DNA of 64,000 nucleotides from NCBI RefSeq assembly GCF_000827885.1, contig NZ_JTKH01000011.1, positions 1 through 64,000 on the forward strand. The letters run 5' to 3'. Position numbers and translations under genes: made by a program. Shown here in pieces: positions 21,617 through 31,610 of this stretch (position 1 is its first letter; each line of letters begins with the position of its first letter). This stretch comes from Vibrio renipiscarius (GTDB taxonomy: Bacteria; Pseudomonadota; Gammaproteobacteria; Enterobacterales; Vibrionaceae). Under the pieces are notes generated by a model that did no database searches, had not been told where the DNA came from, and saw only the letters and a program-made list of their open reading frames with translations.

Positions 21617-21999
21617 ATTATCACCGCCATCTGATCCCAATCCTGCCACTCTCCAAGCGAGCTTCCCGCTCCCTTTTGCCGCACTTTGTACAAATAGACC
21701 ACAGCCACTGATTTGATTTCGAGCAAACACACAGGCCAATACATAGGTGAGATCTATAAGACAAAAGAAAGATAAATCATCATTCAGTATGCAATATTGG
21801 AAAATAATAGATTCACCAAACATCGAAAAAGAGTAAAATCCGCGCCTAATAAAACATCAAATGCAATTGTATAGCCTCATACTCCGTTTGAAATATTAAG
21901 CAAACGATCTAATTTTTGTACAGTACGACTTTTAAAAGACTTGTTTGTGCAGAATTTATAGATGCAGGTTCGGTTAGGTTGCCCAAAGAGATAAAGAAC
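21617..21999. other. Gene-free stretch before the DUF2860 gene
   Basis: 383 bp with no convincing gene. The only long open frame (minus strand, 21485-21823) runs through the dsbA terminator and the dsbA 3' end and has no coding character. The right part is AT-rich and should hold the promoter and leader of the DUF2860 gene, but I cannot fix a -10/-35 pair or a named operator. Confidence 0.5.
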
Positions 22000-22980
22000 A
22001 TGAAATTACAATATAGCTTACTTGCTCTAGCTGCGATCAGTGGCTCTAGCTTTGCTCAACTATCTGATACTGCAGGCTTTAGTGGTGAAGTCTCAGTCAG
22101 TACCGGTTTCTACTCAACAGAATCAAACCTAAACACCAACGACGACAATAAGCAAATTGACAGCCTAGGTGCACCGAGTGATTCAGTTTCTGGTGGTCTA
22201 ATTCTTCCACTGGGTAACGTTGCTTACACGTTCGGCAACGGCTTAAACCAACAGTTCTACGCGGGTACTTCGCGTGACGATATCGCAACCGGTACACTTG
22301 CCTTTGAACTGGGTTACAAATACCAACTCGCTTCAGGCATGATCATCAACGCTTCTATGCTGCCAACCATCATGTCAGGTGAAGTGTGGGCTGACCCATT
22401 TGTTACTGGCGCTGATCGTAAAACAACAGACGAAGATGGCAACGCATACCGCCTAAAAATTGAGAACATCGCGGGTTCTAAGTTCTCAGTAGACATGGCG
22501 TACGCAACGAAAGACGTTGAAAATGAAAAATCCGGCTCAGTCATCGCACCGATGGAAATGGATAGCCTACGTCGTGATTCAAACGCGTTCATCTTCAAAA
22601 CAGACTACAAGCTGTTCTTAGATCAACAAACTATCCTAACGCCGCGTCTGTCTTACATCAGTTCAGATGCTGATGGTGATGCCAATTCATTCACTGGTTA
22701 CGGCGCAGAGCTAAGCTACTTCAAACTGTTAGATCGCCACCAATTTGCTCTAACCGGTAGCTTTAAGACGCGTGACTACGATGCAAACCATGCTTACTTC
22801 AACAAAACTCGTCAAGACGATGAGTTCAGCCTATTTGCTGCGTACGAATACGAAAACATCATGGATTGGCAAGATTGGTCTCTGATTTCACTGGTTGGCT
22901 TTAGCAACAGCGATTCAAACATCAACTTCTACGACCAAAAGAACTACATCATGTCAGTGGGTATGAACTACCACTTCTAA
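22000..22980 (+). CDS. DUF2860 family outer-membrane protein
   Basis: A 326-residue exported protein with a clear signal peptide (MKLQYSLLALAAISGSSFA, cleavage before QLS). Alternating beta-strand character follows to the end, and a C-terminal aromatic (YHF) fits an outer-membrane barrel recognised by BamA. It matches the DUF2860 family, common in Vibrio and of unknown function. The ATG at 22000 was chosen because it opens the signal peptide; the frame is open back to 21916. It is a single gene with its own terminator. Confidence 0.88.
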   Translation: MKLQYSLLALAAISGSSFAQLSDTAGFSGEVSVSTGFYSTESNLNTNDDNKQIDSLGAPSDSVSGGLILPLGNVAYTFGNGLNQQFYAGTSRDDIATGTLAFELGYKYQLASGMIINASMLPTIMSGEVWADPFVTGADRKTTDEDGNAYRLKIENIAGSKFSVDMAYATKDVENEKSGSVIAPMEMDSLRRDSNAFIFKTDYKLFLDQQTILTPRLSYISSDADGDANSFTGYGAELSYFKLLDRHQFALTGSFKTRDYDANHAYFNKTRQDDEFSLFAAYEYENIMDWQDWSLISLVGFSNSDSNINFYDQKNYIMSVGMNYHF

Positions 22981-23000
22981 TCTGGCTGATAACCGATTTA

Positions 23001-23027
23001 AGCCCATCAACATTGGTGGGCTTTTTT
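23001..23027 (+). terminator. Terminator after the DUF2860 gene
   Basis: AGCCCATC and GGTGGGCT form an 8-bp stem (one G-U pair), followed by six T. Confidence 0.85.
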
Positions 23028-23055
23028 ACGCCTGTGTTTTCCATACTTGATGACG

Positions 23056-24579
23056 CTATACCGATTGCGCATGCAAATGACGCATCAATCTATCCATTGC
23101 ACGATAACCAAGTGCTTCCGCTAAATGGGACCGATTGATGTGTTCTTCTCCTGCTAAGTCGGCAATGGTTCTCGCCACTTTAATAATGCGGTGATAAGCG
23201 CGAACCGATAAACCTAAACGGTGCAGTGCTTGCTCTAAAAACTGCGCGTCATTTTTAGCAAGATGGCAATACTGTTCGATCTCTCGACTGCCTAACAGGG
23301 CATTGGCCTTACCGCTCCGAGAAAGCATCTCTTCCCGTGCATGTTCCACCCGAGCTTTCACCACCTCGGTCGCTTCTCCTCGATCACCACCGGCCGCTAA
23401 AGTCCCTTGCGGTAACGCTGGAATTTCCAACGACATATCAAAGCGATCCAGCAGAGGCCCAGACAAACGGCTTAAATAGCGCAATGCCGCTTGTGAGTTA
23501 CCATGGCTCTGCTTGGCATCGTAGTGGCCACTTGGACTAGGATTAAGCGCACCAACCAATTGAAATCGAGCAGGGAAACGCGTTTTACCTTGTGCGCGAG
23601 AAATGACAATCTCGCCTGACTCAAGCGGCTCACGTAGCGCATCCAAAACCTTGCGCTCAAACTCTGGCATTTCGTCTAAAAATAACAATCCATTATGTGA
23701 AAGAGAAATCTCTCCCGGCCGGGGAACCGAGCCCCCACCGACTAAAGCGGCCATTGAACTCGAGTGATGTGGAGATCGAAAAGGACGTCGCTTCCAATTG
23801 AATTGATTGATTTCTTGTTGCGTCAAAGACGCGACTGAGGCGGATTCCATCGCTTCTTCATCCGACATTTCAGGCAGCAAGTCTCGCAAACGCGAAGCTA
23901 ACATGGTTTTCCCTGTCCCTGGCGGCCCAAGAAATAGCACGTTATGGTGACCTGCGGCGGCGATTTCCAACGCACGCTTCCCCTGTTGTTGACCAATAAT
24001 GTCACGTAGATCGCGCAAGTGAGAAGAGGTTTGAGGTTGAACATCCGTTTGATGTAAAGACAAAGCTTGCTGCCCACAGAGATCGGCGCAGACCTCTAAT
24101 AAACTTTGCGCCGATTTATGTTTTTCTTTCCCCACCAGCGCCGCCTGATCGCCATTACAATGTGGCACCACCAAACTGCGCCCTTGTTGCTGTGCAGTTA
24201 ATGCCGCGGGCAAAACCCCTTTAACCGAACGAAGCTCCCCCGACAACGCCAACTCCCCCACAAACTCTCGTTGTGTCAGGGGGTTTAAAGGGATTTGCTG
24301 TGACGCGGCTAAAATACCCAGCGCAATTGGCAAATCAAAGCGCCCTCCCTCTTTAGGTAAATCCGCTGGAGCAAGGTTGACCGTAATGCGCTTTGCCGGA
24401 AATTCAAAACGCGAGTTAATGATGGCACTGCGTACCCGATCTCGAGACTCCTTCACCGTCGTTTCTGGTAATCCCACGAGAGCAAATCCCGGCATACCAT
24501 TACTAATATGCACTTCAACAGTCACCAACGGAGCCTCGACCCCCACCGATGCTCGGCTGTAAACCACGGCTAATCCCAT
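23056..24579 (-). CDS. comM: Competence helicase ComM (YifB/Mg-chelatase family)
   Basis: AAA+ hexameric helicase that promotes branch migration during natural transformation; also known as YifB. The 507 residues have an N-terminal ChlI-like domain (about 1-180), the AAA+ core with Walker A GPPGTGKTML and Walker B LFLDEMPEF, and a C-terminal Mg-chelatase domain. AAGGGA precedes the ATG. It is divergent from the ilv leader, an arrangement shared with E. coli yifB-ilvL. Confidence 0.95.
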   Translation of the reverse strand: MGLAVVYSRASVGVEAPLVTVEVHISNGMPGFALVGLPETTVKESRDRVRSAIINSRFEFPAKRITVNLAPADLPKEGGRFDLPIALGILAASQQIPLNPLTQREFVGELALSGELRSVKGVLPAALTAQQQGRSLVVPHCNGDQAALVGKEKHKSAQSLLEVCADLCGQQALSLHQTDVQPQTSSHLRDLRDIIGQQQGKRALEIAAAGHHNVLFLGPPGTGKTMLASRLRDLLPEMSDEEAMESASVASLTQQEINQFNWKRRPFRSPHHSSSMAALVGGGSVPRPGEISLSHNGLLFLDEMPEFERKVLDALREPLESGEIVISRAQGKTRFPARFQLVGALNPSPSGHYDAKQSHGNSQAALRYLSRLSGPLLDRFDMSLEIPALPQGTLAAGGDRGEATEVVKARVEHAREEMLSRSGKANALLGSREIEQYCHLAKNDAQFLEQALHRLGLSVRAYHRIIKVARTIADLAGEEHINRSHLAEALGYRAMDRLMRHLHAQSV

Positions 24580-24771
24580 ACATTCCCTTATTATGTTCTT
24601 TTTAAAAACGGCTATTTTTATCGCACCTTTGTTATATAGCCTGACAACTTGATGAGATAATGTGAAAAAAGAATGAGTTTTTGCTTGTCATTTAACGGAA
24701 ATATGTGATACCACTAGATACATAAACAATTCCGTACCATATTGCGTACTCACGACCATTAGGCCGTATTG

Positions 24772-24846
24772 ATGAAATTAAACGCCCGCTTACACGCACT
24801 GATTGCCCTGATTATCGTGGTCATTATGAGATTGCGCGGGGTCTAG
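24772..24846 (+). CDS. ilvL: ilv operon leader peptide
   Basis: A 24-codon ORF (too short for most gene callers) with the run LIALIIVVI at residues 10-18. The cluster of Leu, Ile and Val codons is the sensor of the branched-chain attenuator: ribosome stalling when these charged tRNAs are scarce favours the antiterminator. The stop TAG at 24844 lies 28 bp before the attenuator stem. Confidence 0.93.
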   Translation: MKLNARLHALIALIIVVIMRLRGV

Positions 24847-24873
24847 TGGGCGAAAGAAAGCCAAGAATTAGAT

Positions 24874-24907
24874 AAACCCCCGCACTGAAAAGTCCGGGGG
24901 TTTTTTT
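24874..24907 (+). terminator. ilv attenuator terminator
   Basis: AACCCCCG (24875-24882) pairs with CGGGGGTT (24895-24902) and seven T follow. It ends leader transcripts when branched-chain aminoacyl-tRNAs are plentiful. Confidence 0.93.
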
Positions 24908-25028
24908 ACAACACATTGAAACAAATATAGGCAGGCCAGACCCGCAAATTGAAATCAAACTCTCCGCTCAATGCTCATTGAACGAGCAAGATACACCGCG
25001 AGAGAGTGCAGGAAGAATGGGAGCGCAC

Positions 25029-25085
25029 ATGAAGTGCAAACAACACAAGGACAGCTACCAAGGTAGCACAGGAGGTGGTCGATGA
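25029..25085 (+). CDS. Possible 18-codon ORF coupled to ilvG
   Basis: An ATG at 25029 with its own GGGAG (25019-25023, 5-nt spacing) opens 18 codons, ending in a TGA at 25083-25085. That stop overlaps the ilvG ATG (25082-25084) as ATGA. The ilvG Shine-Dalgarno GGAGGTGG is read as Gly-Gly within this ORF. If translated, it would couple ilvG translation to ribosome passage and may open the small hairpin at 25054-25067. It could also be chance. Confidence 0.35.
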   Translation: MKCKQHKDSYQGSTGGGR

Positions 25086-26728
25086 CCGGTGCAGAGTTAG
25101 TTGTTGCGGCACTGACGCAACAAGGAATCAAAACCGTATTTGGTTACCCTGGCGGGGCAATCATGCCTATCTACGACGCCCTTTACGATGGTGGTGTCGA
25201 ACATATTCTTTGTCGTCATGAACAAGGGGCGGCAATGGCCGCGATTGGTATGGCCCGCGCCACACAAGAAGTCGCCGTCTGTATGGCAACATCAGGTCCC
25301 GGTGCAACCAACCTTGTCACCGGCCTTGCCGATGCCCTCATGGATTCAATCCCTCTTATCGCGATCACAGGCCAAGTTGCCAGTTCACATATCGGCACAG
25401 ATGCATTTCAAGAAATGGACGTGATCGGTATGTCGCTTTCTTGTACCAAGCACAGCTATCTGGTCACCGACATCAAAGACTTAGCGCCAACATTGGCCGA
25501 AGCATTTGAAGTCGCAAAAACAGGCCGTCCCGGCCCTGTGATTGTTGATATCGCCAAAGATGTTCAATTAGCTCAAGCGCCAACCGCTATCCTGCCACCT
25601 TGCACACCTCCCGATCTCCCAGTGGTTAGCCAAGACGCCCTAAATAAAGCGCAACAATTACTCAGCGATAGCTCTCGCCCCGTTTTATACGTCGGTGGTG
25701 GCGTTCAATTGAGCCATGCAACCGACACCGTACGGGAGTTTTTGCGCCTAAACCCAATGCCATCGGTAAGTACGCTAAAAGGCTTAGGTACTATCGAGCG
25801 TCACGATTCACATTACCTCGGCATGCTTGGTATGCATGGCACCAAAGCCGCCAATTTGATCGTACAAGAAGCGGATCTCTTAATCGCCGTCGGTGCGCGT
25901 TTTGATGACCGAGTGACCGGTAAACTCGACACCTTTGCCCCCAATGCCAAAGTCATTCATATCGATGTCGATGCCGCCGAAATCAACAAGCTAAGAGTCG
26001 CTAATGCCCCCTTGCGTGGGGATGTTAAAGCGGTACTTCCTCAGCTGGAATTAAGCCACGATATTACACCATGGCTTAGCCACAGCGAGACCCTTCGTAC
26101 CGGTTTTACCTGGCGCTATGATCACCCCGGTGAGCTGATTTTTGCTCCCGCACTGCTTAAGCAATTGTCTGACATGATGCCAGACAGTTCGATCGTATCG
26201 ACCGATGTAGGTCAGCATCAGATGTGGGCGGCACAACATATTCAGCCAAGAGAGCCTCAAAACTTCATCACCTCCGCGGGGCTTGGCACGATGGGATTTG
26301 GCCTACCTGCCGCCATGGGCGCTTCGGTTGGCCGTCCTGATGACCAATCCATCCTAATCACCGGTGATGGTTCATTCATGATGAATGTGCAAGAACTTGG
26401 CACCCTCAAGCGTCGCCAAATTCCCGTCAAAATCGTACTGCTGAATAACCAACGTTTAGGCATGGTGCGTCAATGGCAATCGCTGTTCTTTGATGGCCGC
26501 CACAGCGAAACGATTTTGGATGATAATCCTGATTTTGTGATGCTCGCAAAAGCATTTGATATTCCAGGTAAGACCATCACGAAAAAAGAAGAAGTTGAAC
26601 CCGCTCTAAAAGAGATGCTCGCAAGCAAAACCTCTTACTTGCTTCATGTATTAATTGATGAAGAAGAAAATGTATGGCCGCTCGTTCCGCCGGGTGCGTC
26701 CAACAGTGAAATGCTGGAGAACACCTAA
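25082..26728 (+). CDS. ilvG: Acetolactate synthase II large subunit
   Basis: TPP-dependent synthesis of acetolactate or acetohydroxybutyrate, the first common step of branched-chain amino-acid synthesis. The 548 residues are uninterrupted, unlike the frameshifted ilvG of E. coli K-12. The active-site Glu lies in the N-terminal HEQGAAMAA, and the TPP motif runs from [14 protein letters not shown] to [12 protein letters not shown] strong GGAGGTGG precedes the ATG. Its small subunit gene ilvM starts 1 bp after its stop. Confidence 0.97.
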   Translation: MTGAELVVAALTQQGIKTVFGYPGGAIMPIYDALYDGGVEHILCRHEQGAAMAAIGMARATQEVAVCMATSGPGATNLVTGLADALMDSIPLIAITGQVASSHIGTDAFQEMDVIGMSLSCTKHSYLVTDIKDLAPTLAEAFEVAKTGRPGPVIVDIAKDVQLAQAPTAILPPCTPPDLPVVSQDALNKAQQLLSDSSRPVLYVGGGVQLSHATDTVREFLRLNPMPSVSTLKGLGTIERHDSHYLGMLGMHGTKAANLIVQEADLLIAVGARFDDRVTGKLDTFAPNAKVIHIDVDAAEINKLRVANAPLRGDVKAVLPQLELSHDITPWLSHSETLRTGFTWRYDHPGELIFAPALLKQLSDMMPDSSIVSTDVGQHQMWAAQHIQPREPQNFITSAGLGTMGFGLPAAMGASVGRPDDQSILITGDGSFMMNVQELGTLKRRQIPVKIVLLNNQRLGMVRQWQSLFFDGRHSETILDDNPDFVMLAKAFDIPGKTITKKEEVEPALKEMLASKTSYLLHVLIDEEENVWPLVPPGASNSEMLENT

Positions 26729-26729
26729 T

Positions 26730-27014
26730 ATGGAAAGATATCTACTCGACATCAAAGCAGACGATAAGCCCGTACTACTTGAGCGTGTTCTTCGCGTTAT
26801 TCGCCATCGCGGCTTCATCATTAAACAAGTTGCGGCAACGCAGAACCACGAAAGCCACGTTGCAAGTGTTGAAATCATCGTCGATAGCGATCGTCCGATT
26901 TCATTTATTACCAATCAAATTGAAAAACTCTGGGATGTTCGCACCGTCGATGTCATCAAAATCGCCCGTGACCAACTACCAAATAACAATTTACAACAAA
27001 AAATTTGTGCATAA
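26730..27014 (+). CDS. ilvM: Acetolactate synthase II small subunit
   Basis: A 94-residue ACT-domain protein that activates and stabilises IlvG. It opens MERYLLDIKADDKP; the frame stays open upstream inside ilvG, but this ATG, just after the ilvG TAA, gives the family length. The short ACT fold without an extension marks the isozyme II type, which in E. coli is valine-insensitive. ilvE follows after 13 bp. Confidence 0.95.
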   Translation: MERYLLDIKADDKPVLLERVLRVIRHRGFIIKQVAATQNHESHVASVEIIVDSDRPISFITNQIEKLWDVRTVDVIKIARDQLPNNNLQQKICA

Positions 27015-27027
27015 GGAAGGCAAAACA

Positions 27028-27975
27028 ATGGCGACAAGAACTGCAGATTATATTTGGTTTAATGGTGAAATGGTGCCTTGGGCAGAAGCGAATGTTCATG
27101 TACTGACTCACGCGATGCATTATGGCACTTCAGTCTTTGAAGGCGTTCGTTGTTACAACACGCCGAATGGTCCGATTGTTTTTCGCCATCGCGAGCACGC
27201 ACAACGCCTAAAAAATTCAGCCAAAATCTACCGTTTCCCTATCCCGTACACGGTCGATGAAATCATGGAAGCCACCCGTGAAACCCTACGCCAAAACAAA
27301 CTCGATAGCGCGTACATCCGTCCTTTGGGGTTTGTCGGCAATGTGGGTTTAGGTGTTTGCCCACCGGAAGACAGCATCATGGAGTTAATCATTGCCGCGT
27401 TTCCTTGGGGTTCATACCTAGGTGAAGAAGCCTTGGAAAATGGCGTTGATGCGATGATTTCAAGCTGGAATCGCGCGGCACCAAATACCATTCCTACCGC
27501 AGCAAAAGCGGGGGGGAACTACCTATCTTCTCTACTTGTGGGAGGCGAAGCGCGTCGTCACGGCTACGATGAAGGCATTGCATTGAGTGTTGATGGCTAC
27601 CTTTCAGAAGGCGCCGGTGAGAACATTTTTGTCATCAAAGATGGCGTATTAATCACCCCACCAGCAACCGCGGCCATTCTACCCGGCATCACACGTGACT
27701 CTATCATCACGCTAGCCAAAGATATGGGTTATGAGGTCCGTGAAGAAAACATCGCTCGTGAAGCGCTCTATCTTGCTGACGAAGTCTTCATGACGGGTAC
27801 CGCCGCTGAAATCGTGCCAGTGCGCTCTGTCGATAAAATTACCGTCGGCGAAGGCAAGCGTGGCCCACTAACAAAACAGATTCAAACCGCTTACTTCGGT
27901 CTATTTAATGGAACCACCGAAGATAAATGGGGTTGGTTAGATTACGTCTACCCGACCGACCATTCAGCACAGTAG
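27028..27975 (+). CDS. ilvE: Branched-chain amino-acid aminotransferase
   Basis: PLP-dependent transaminase that makes Leu, Ile and Val from their keto acids. The 315 residues match fold-type IV BCAT. The conserved start is DYIWFNGEMVPW, HYGTSVFEGVRCY is present, and the PLP lysine lies in the TAAKAGGNYL segment. AAGGAAGG precedes the ATG. It is the third structural gene of the ilv operon. Confidence 0.97.
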   Translation: MATRTADYIWFNGEMVPWAEANVHVLTHAMHYGTSVFEGVRCYNTPNGPIVFRHREHAQRLKNSAKIYRFPIPYTVDEIMEATRETLRQNKLDSAYIRPLGFVGNVGLGVCPPEDSIMELIIAAFPWGSYLGEEALENGVDAMISSWNRAAPNTIPTAAKAGGNYLSSLLVGGEARRHGYDEGIALSVDGYLSEGAGENIFVIKDGVLITPPATAAILPGITRDSIITLAKDMGYEVREENIAREALYLADEVFMTGTAAEIVPVRSVDKITVGEGKRGPLTKQIQTAYFGLFNGTTEDKWGWLDYVYPTDHSAQ

Positions 27976-27990
27976 TAAAGGAATACGGAT

Positions 27991-29832
27991 ATGCCTAAGT
28001 ATAGATCTGCCACCACCACTCATGGTCGTAACATGGCAGGAGCACGCGCACTATGGCGTGCAACCGGAGTAAAAGAAGAAGATTTCGGCAAACCAATTAT
28101 TGCTGTCGTAAACTCGTTTACCCAATTTGTTCCGGGACATGTTCATCTTAAAGACATGGGCCAACTGGTCGCAGGTGAAATTGAAAAAGCCGGCGGGATC
28201 GCGAAAGAGTTCAACACGATTGCTGTCGATGACGGTATCGCAATGGGTCACGGCGGGATGCTTTACTCGCTACCCTCGCGTGAACTGATCGCCGACTCCG
28301 TCGAATACATGGTGAATGCCCACTGTGCCGATGCCATGGTGTGTATCTCTAACTGTGACAAAATCACCCCGGGAATGATGATGGCAGCAATGCGCCTCAA
28401 TATTCCGGTGATCTTTGTTTCAGGCGGTCCGATGGAAGCAGGTAAAACCAAGCTTTCCGATCAAATCATCAAACTCGACCTAGTGGATGCGATGATCCAA
28501 GGCGCCGACCCGACGATTTCGGACGAACAGAGTGAGCAAGTCGAACGTTCGGCCTGTCCAACATGCGGGTCGTGTTCAGGCATGTTTACCGCCAACTCGA
28601 TGAACTGTCTGACAGAAGCTTTGGGATTATCTCAGCCGGGCAACGGCTCAATGCTGGCCACGCACGCCGATCGTGAGCAATTGTTTATCAACGCTGGTAA
28701 GCGCATCGTCGATCTCACTCGTCGTTACTACGAGCAAGATGATGCCTCAGCACTACCACGCAATATTGCTGATCGCGCCGCATTTGAAAACGCCATGGCG
28801 CTAGATATCGCTATGGGCGGCTCAAGTAATACCGTTCTGCACCTACTGGCCTCAGCGCAAGAAGGTGAGATCGAGTTTGATATGAACGACATCGACCAAA
28901 TGTCTCGTCGCGTGCCGCATTTATGTAAAGTCGCACCATCGACGCCTAAATATCATATGGAAGATGTGCACCGCGCTGGCGGTGTGATGGCCATTCTAGG
29001 GGAACTTGATCGCGCTGGATTACTCAATAATCAAACGCGCACCGTGCTTGGTCTCACTATGCAAGAACAGCTCGCTCAGTACGACATCATGCAAACTGAC
29101 GACGAAGCGGTACTTAAGTTCTTCCGTGCAGGCCCTGCCGGTATTCGTACCACCAAAGCATTCTCACAAGACTGCCGCTGGGATCGCCTTGATGATGACC
29201 GCGTAGACGGTTGTATTCGCACCAAAGAAAACGCCTTTAGCCAAGAAGGTGGCCTTGCGGTGCTTTCTGGCAATATCGCGCTTGATGGTTGTATCGTTAA
29301 AACGGCCGGGGTGGATGAAGATAGCCTTGTATTCCAAGGCCCTGCGGTAGTGTTTGAAAGCCAAGATACCGCCGTTGATGGTATTTTAGGAGGCAAAGTC
29401 AAAGCCGGTGACGTCGTCGTTATCCGTTATGAAGGTCCGAAAGGTGGCCCGGGTATGCAAGAAATGCTCTACCCAACCACTTACCTAAAATCGATGGGAC
29501 TTGGCAAATCATGCGCGCTATTGACCGATGGTCGCTTCTCTGGCGGCACCTCTGGTTTATCGATTGGTCACGTTTCACCTGAAGCGGCGAGTGGCGGCAC
29601 GATTGGTTTGGTGAATGATGGCGATATTATTGCTATTGATATTCCAAGTCGTTCAATCTCACTGCAAGTGAGCGAATCAGAACTGGCCGAGCGCCGTACC
29701 AAGCAAGATGCTGTCGGTTGGAAACCAGTTGATCGCCAACGCACGGTATCCTTAGCATTAAAAGCTTATGCCAGTCTAGCGACCAGCGCCGATAAAGGTG
29801 CAGTGCGTGATAAAAGCAAACTAGAGGGCTAA
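27991..29832 (+). CDS. ilvD: Dihydroxy-acid dehydratase
   Basis: Iron-sulfur dehydratase for the third step of Val and Ile synthesis. The 613 residues match the family. Cluster cysteines are seen in CISNCDK and in [15 protein letters not shown]. The C-terminal [19 protein letters not shown] motif is complete. AAAGGAATA precedes the ATG, and ilvA follows 3 bp after the stop. Confidence 0.97.
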   Translation: MPKYRSATTTHGRNMAGARALWRATGVKEEDFGKPIIAVVNSFTQFVPGHVHLKDMGQLVAGEIEKAGGIAKEFNTIAVDDGIAMGHGGMLYSLPSRELIADSVEYMVNAHCADAMVCISNCDKITPGMMMAAMRLNIPVIFVSGGPMEAGKTKLSDQIIKLDLVDAMIQGADPTISDEQSEQVERSACPTCGSCSGMFTANSMNCLTEALGLSQPGNGSMLATHADREQLFINAGKRIVDLTRRYYEQDDASALPRNIADRAAFENAMALDIAMGGSSNTVLHLLASAQEGEIEFDMNDIDQMSRRVPHLCKVAPSTPKYHMEDVHRAGGVMAILGELDRAGLLNNQTRTVLGLTMQEQLAQYDIMQTDDEAVLKFFRAGPAGIRTTKAFSQDCRWDRLDDDRVDGCIRTKENAFSQEGGLAVLSGNIALDGCIVKTAGVDEDSLVFQGPAVVFESQDTAVDGILGGKVKAGDVVVIRYEGPKGGPGMQEMLYPTTYLKSMGLGKSCALLTDGRFSGGTSGLSIGHVSPEAASGGTIGLVNDGDIIAIDIPSRSISLQVSESELAERRTKQDAVGWKPVDRQRTVSLALKAYASLATSADKGAVRDKSKLEG

Positions 29833-29835
29833 TCA

Positions 29836-31398
29836 ATGGTCATGAAAGGATTGGTAGAACCTCTATCGCCCGACCAAGCCCGACCATCTGGCGCAGACTA
29901 TCTGCGTCAGGTGCTGCGCGCGCCGGTGTATGAAGTGGCGACAGTGACCCCCTTACAAGCGATGCCGCGTTTATCGGCTCGGTTAAATAACCAGGTACAG
30001 CTCAAACGTGAAGATCGCCAACCCGTGCATTCGTTTAAACTGCGCGGTGCCTACAACATGGTATCGAGCTTAACCGAAGAACAAAAAATTGCGGGCGTCA
30101 TTGCCGCATCCGCAGGAAACCACGCACAAGGCATGGCGCTTTCGGGGACCAAACTCAGCATTAAAACCACCATCGTGATGCCAAAAACGACGCCAGACAT
30201 CAAAGTTGAGGCCGTACGCAGTTTTGGTGGCAAAGTGGTGCTCCACGGTAATAACTTCGATGAAGCCAAAGCCGAGGCAGAACGTCTCGCAGAAAAACAT
30301 GGCTATACTTTCGTCCCGCCTTTTGATCACCCTCTTGTGATTGCAGGCCAAGGCACGATCGGTATGGAAATGCTGCAACAAAATGGTCACTTGGACTATA
30401 TCTTTGTGCCTGTGGGCGGCGGCGGTTTAGCCGCTGGGGTTGCCGTGCTGGTTAAGCAGTTGATGCCTGAAATCAAAATTATCGCGGTTGAACCCGAAGA
30501 TTCAGCCTGCTTAAAAGCGGCACTTGATGCGGGAGAACCGGTCGTGCTCGATCAAGTCAGCATGTTTGCTGATGGGGTCGCGGTGAAACGCATTGGGGAA
30601 GAAACCTTCCGTTTATGCCAAAAATATATTGATGGCCATATTACGGTATCGAGCGATGAGATTTGCTCCGCGGTAAAAGACATCTTCGAAGACACTCGTG
30701 CTATCGCAGAGCCGTCTGGTGCTCTTGCCTTAGCGGGATTAAAGAAATACGTTGATAAACAGCAGCTCACCGGTAAGCGATTAGGCACCATTTTGTCTGG
30801 CGCCAACACGAACTTCCATGGCCTACGTTATGTCTCCGAACGTTGTGAGCTCGGTGAAAAACGAGAAGGCTTACTCGCGATAACGATTCCTGAACGCCAA
30901 GGTGCTTTCTTTGAATTCTGTAACCTGATTGGTGGTCGAGCCGTCACTGAATTTAACTACCGTTATAACGATGATTCACTCGCCAATATTTTCGTTGGCG
31001 TACGCCTGCATGAAGGCCAAGCAGAATTGGACAGCATCATTCAAGATCTTCGCACGGGCGGATACCCTGTTGTTGATCTCTCCGATGATGAAATGGCCAA
31101 ACTGCATGTGCGCTACATGATTGGAGGCAAACCATCCAAGCCGCTGAAAGAACGTTTATACAGTTTCGAGTTTCCAGAATACCCTGGCGCACTACTGAGG
31201 TTTCTGAGCACACTAGGCACTCATTGGAACATTAGCTTATTCAATTACCGCAATCATGGCGCAGACTACGGCCGCGTATTGTGTGGTTTTGAACTGGATG
31301 AACACGATTTAGCCCGCTTCTCTTTGCATCTAAGAGAGCTTGGCTATCAATGTAAAGATGAGACCAACAATCCTTCCTACCAGTTTTTCTTATCTTAG
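29836..31398 (+). CDS. ilvA: Threonine deaminase (biosynthetic)
   Basis: PLP enzyme that converts threonine to 2-oxobutanoate, the committed step to isoleucine, allosterically inhibited by Ile. The 520 residues have the PLP lysine in HSFKLRGAYN, the glycine loop PVGGGGLAAG and two C-terminal ACT-like regulatory domains (about 340-520). Two nearby ATG codons (29836, 29842) could serve; GAGGG lies before the first. It is the last gene of ilvGMEDA. Confidence 0.97.
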   Translation: MVMKGLVEPLSPDQARPSGADYLRQVLRAPVYEVATVTPLQAMPRLSARLNNQVQLKREDRQPVHSFKLRGAYNMVSSLTEEQKIAGVIAASAGNHAQGMALSGTKLSIKTTIVMPKTTPDIKVEAVRSFGGKVVLHGNNFDEAKAEAERLAEKHGYTFVPPFDHPLVIAGQGTIGMEMLQQNGHLDYIFVPVGGGGLAAGVAVLVKQLMPEIKIIAVEPEDSACLKAALDAGEPVVLDQVSMFADGVAVKRIGEETFRLCQKYIDGHITVSSDEICSAVKDIFEDTRAIAEPSGALALAGLKKYVDKQQLTGKRLGTILSGANTNFHGLRYVSERCELGEKREGLLAITIPERQGAFFEFCNLIGGRAVTEFNYRYNDDSLANIFVGVRLHEGQAELDSIIQDLRTGGYPVVDLSDDEMAKLHVRYMIGGKPSKPLKERLYSFEFPEYPGALLRFLSTLGTHWNISLFNYRNHGADYGRVLCGFELDEHDLARFSLHLRELGYQCKDETNNPSYQFFLS

Positions 31399-31444
31399 CT
31401 AAGTGGCAAGATAAAATTTATCTATCACCTGCACAAACCTTCGA

Positions 31445-31480
31445 CAAAGTCAGCCCACGCGGCTGACTTTGTTCTATTCT
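31445..31480 (+). terminator. Putative terminator after ilvA
   Basis: CAAAGTCAGCC and GGCTGACTTTG form a long stem, but the tail (GTTCTATTCT) is only moderately T-rich. Confidence 0.65.
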
Positions 31481-31610
31481 AACTGAGTGAAAGTGTTATA
31501 TTTATGCGCAAAACGCATACACTCAATGCTAAAGTTTCATTTTCGTCATACCTCATTCCCAGCTACACTGTTGGTAGTTAATTGATTGCTGTCCCTAAGT
31601 GGAGAAACTT

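Noticed and set aside
21485-21823. 112-codon minus-strand ORF after dsbA
   Set aside because: It runs through the dsbA terminator and 3' end antisense and has no family match or binding site.
26779-27027. N-terminal extension of ilvE into ilvM (frame open from 26779)
   Set aside because: The ATG at 27028 has AAGGAAGG upstream and gives the family start; the extension is ilvM sequence in another frame.
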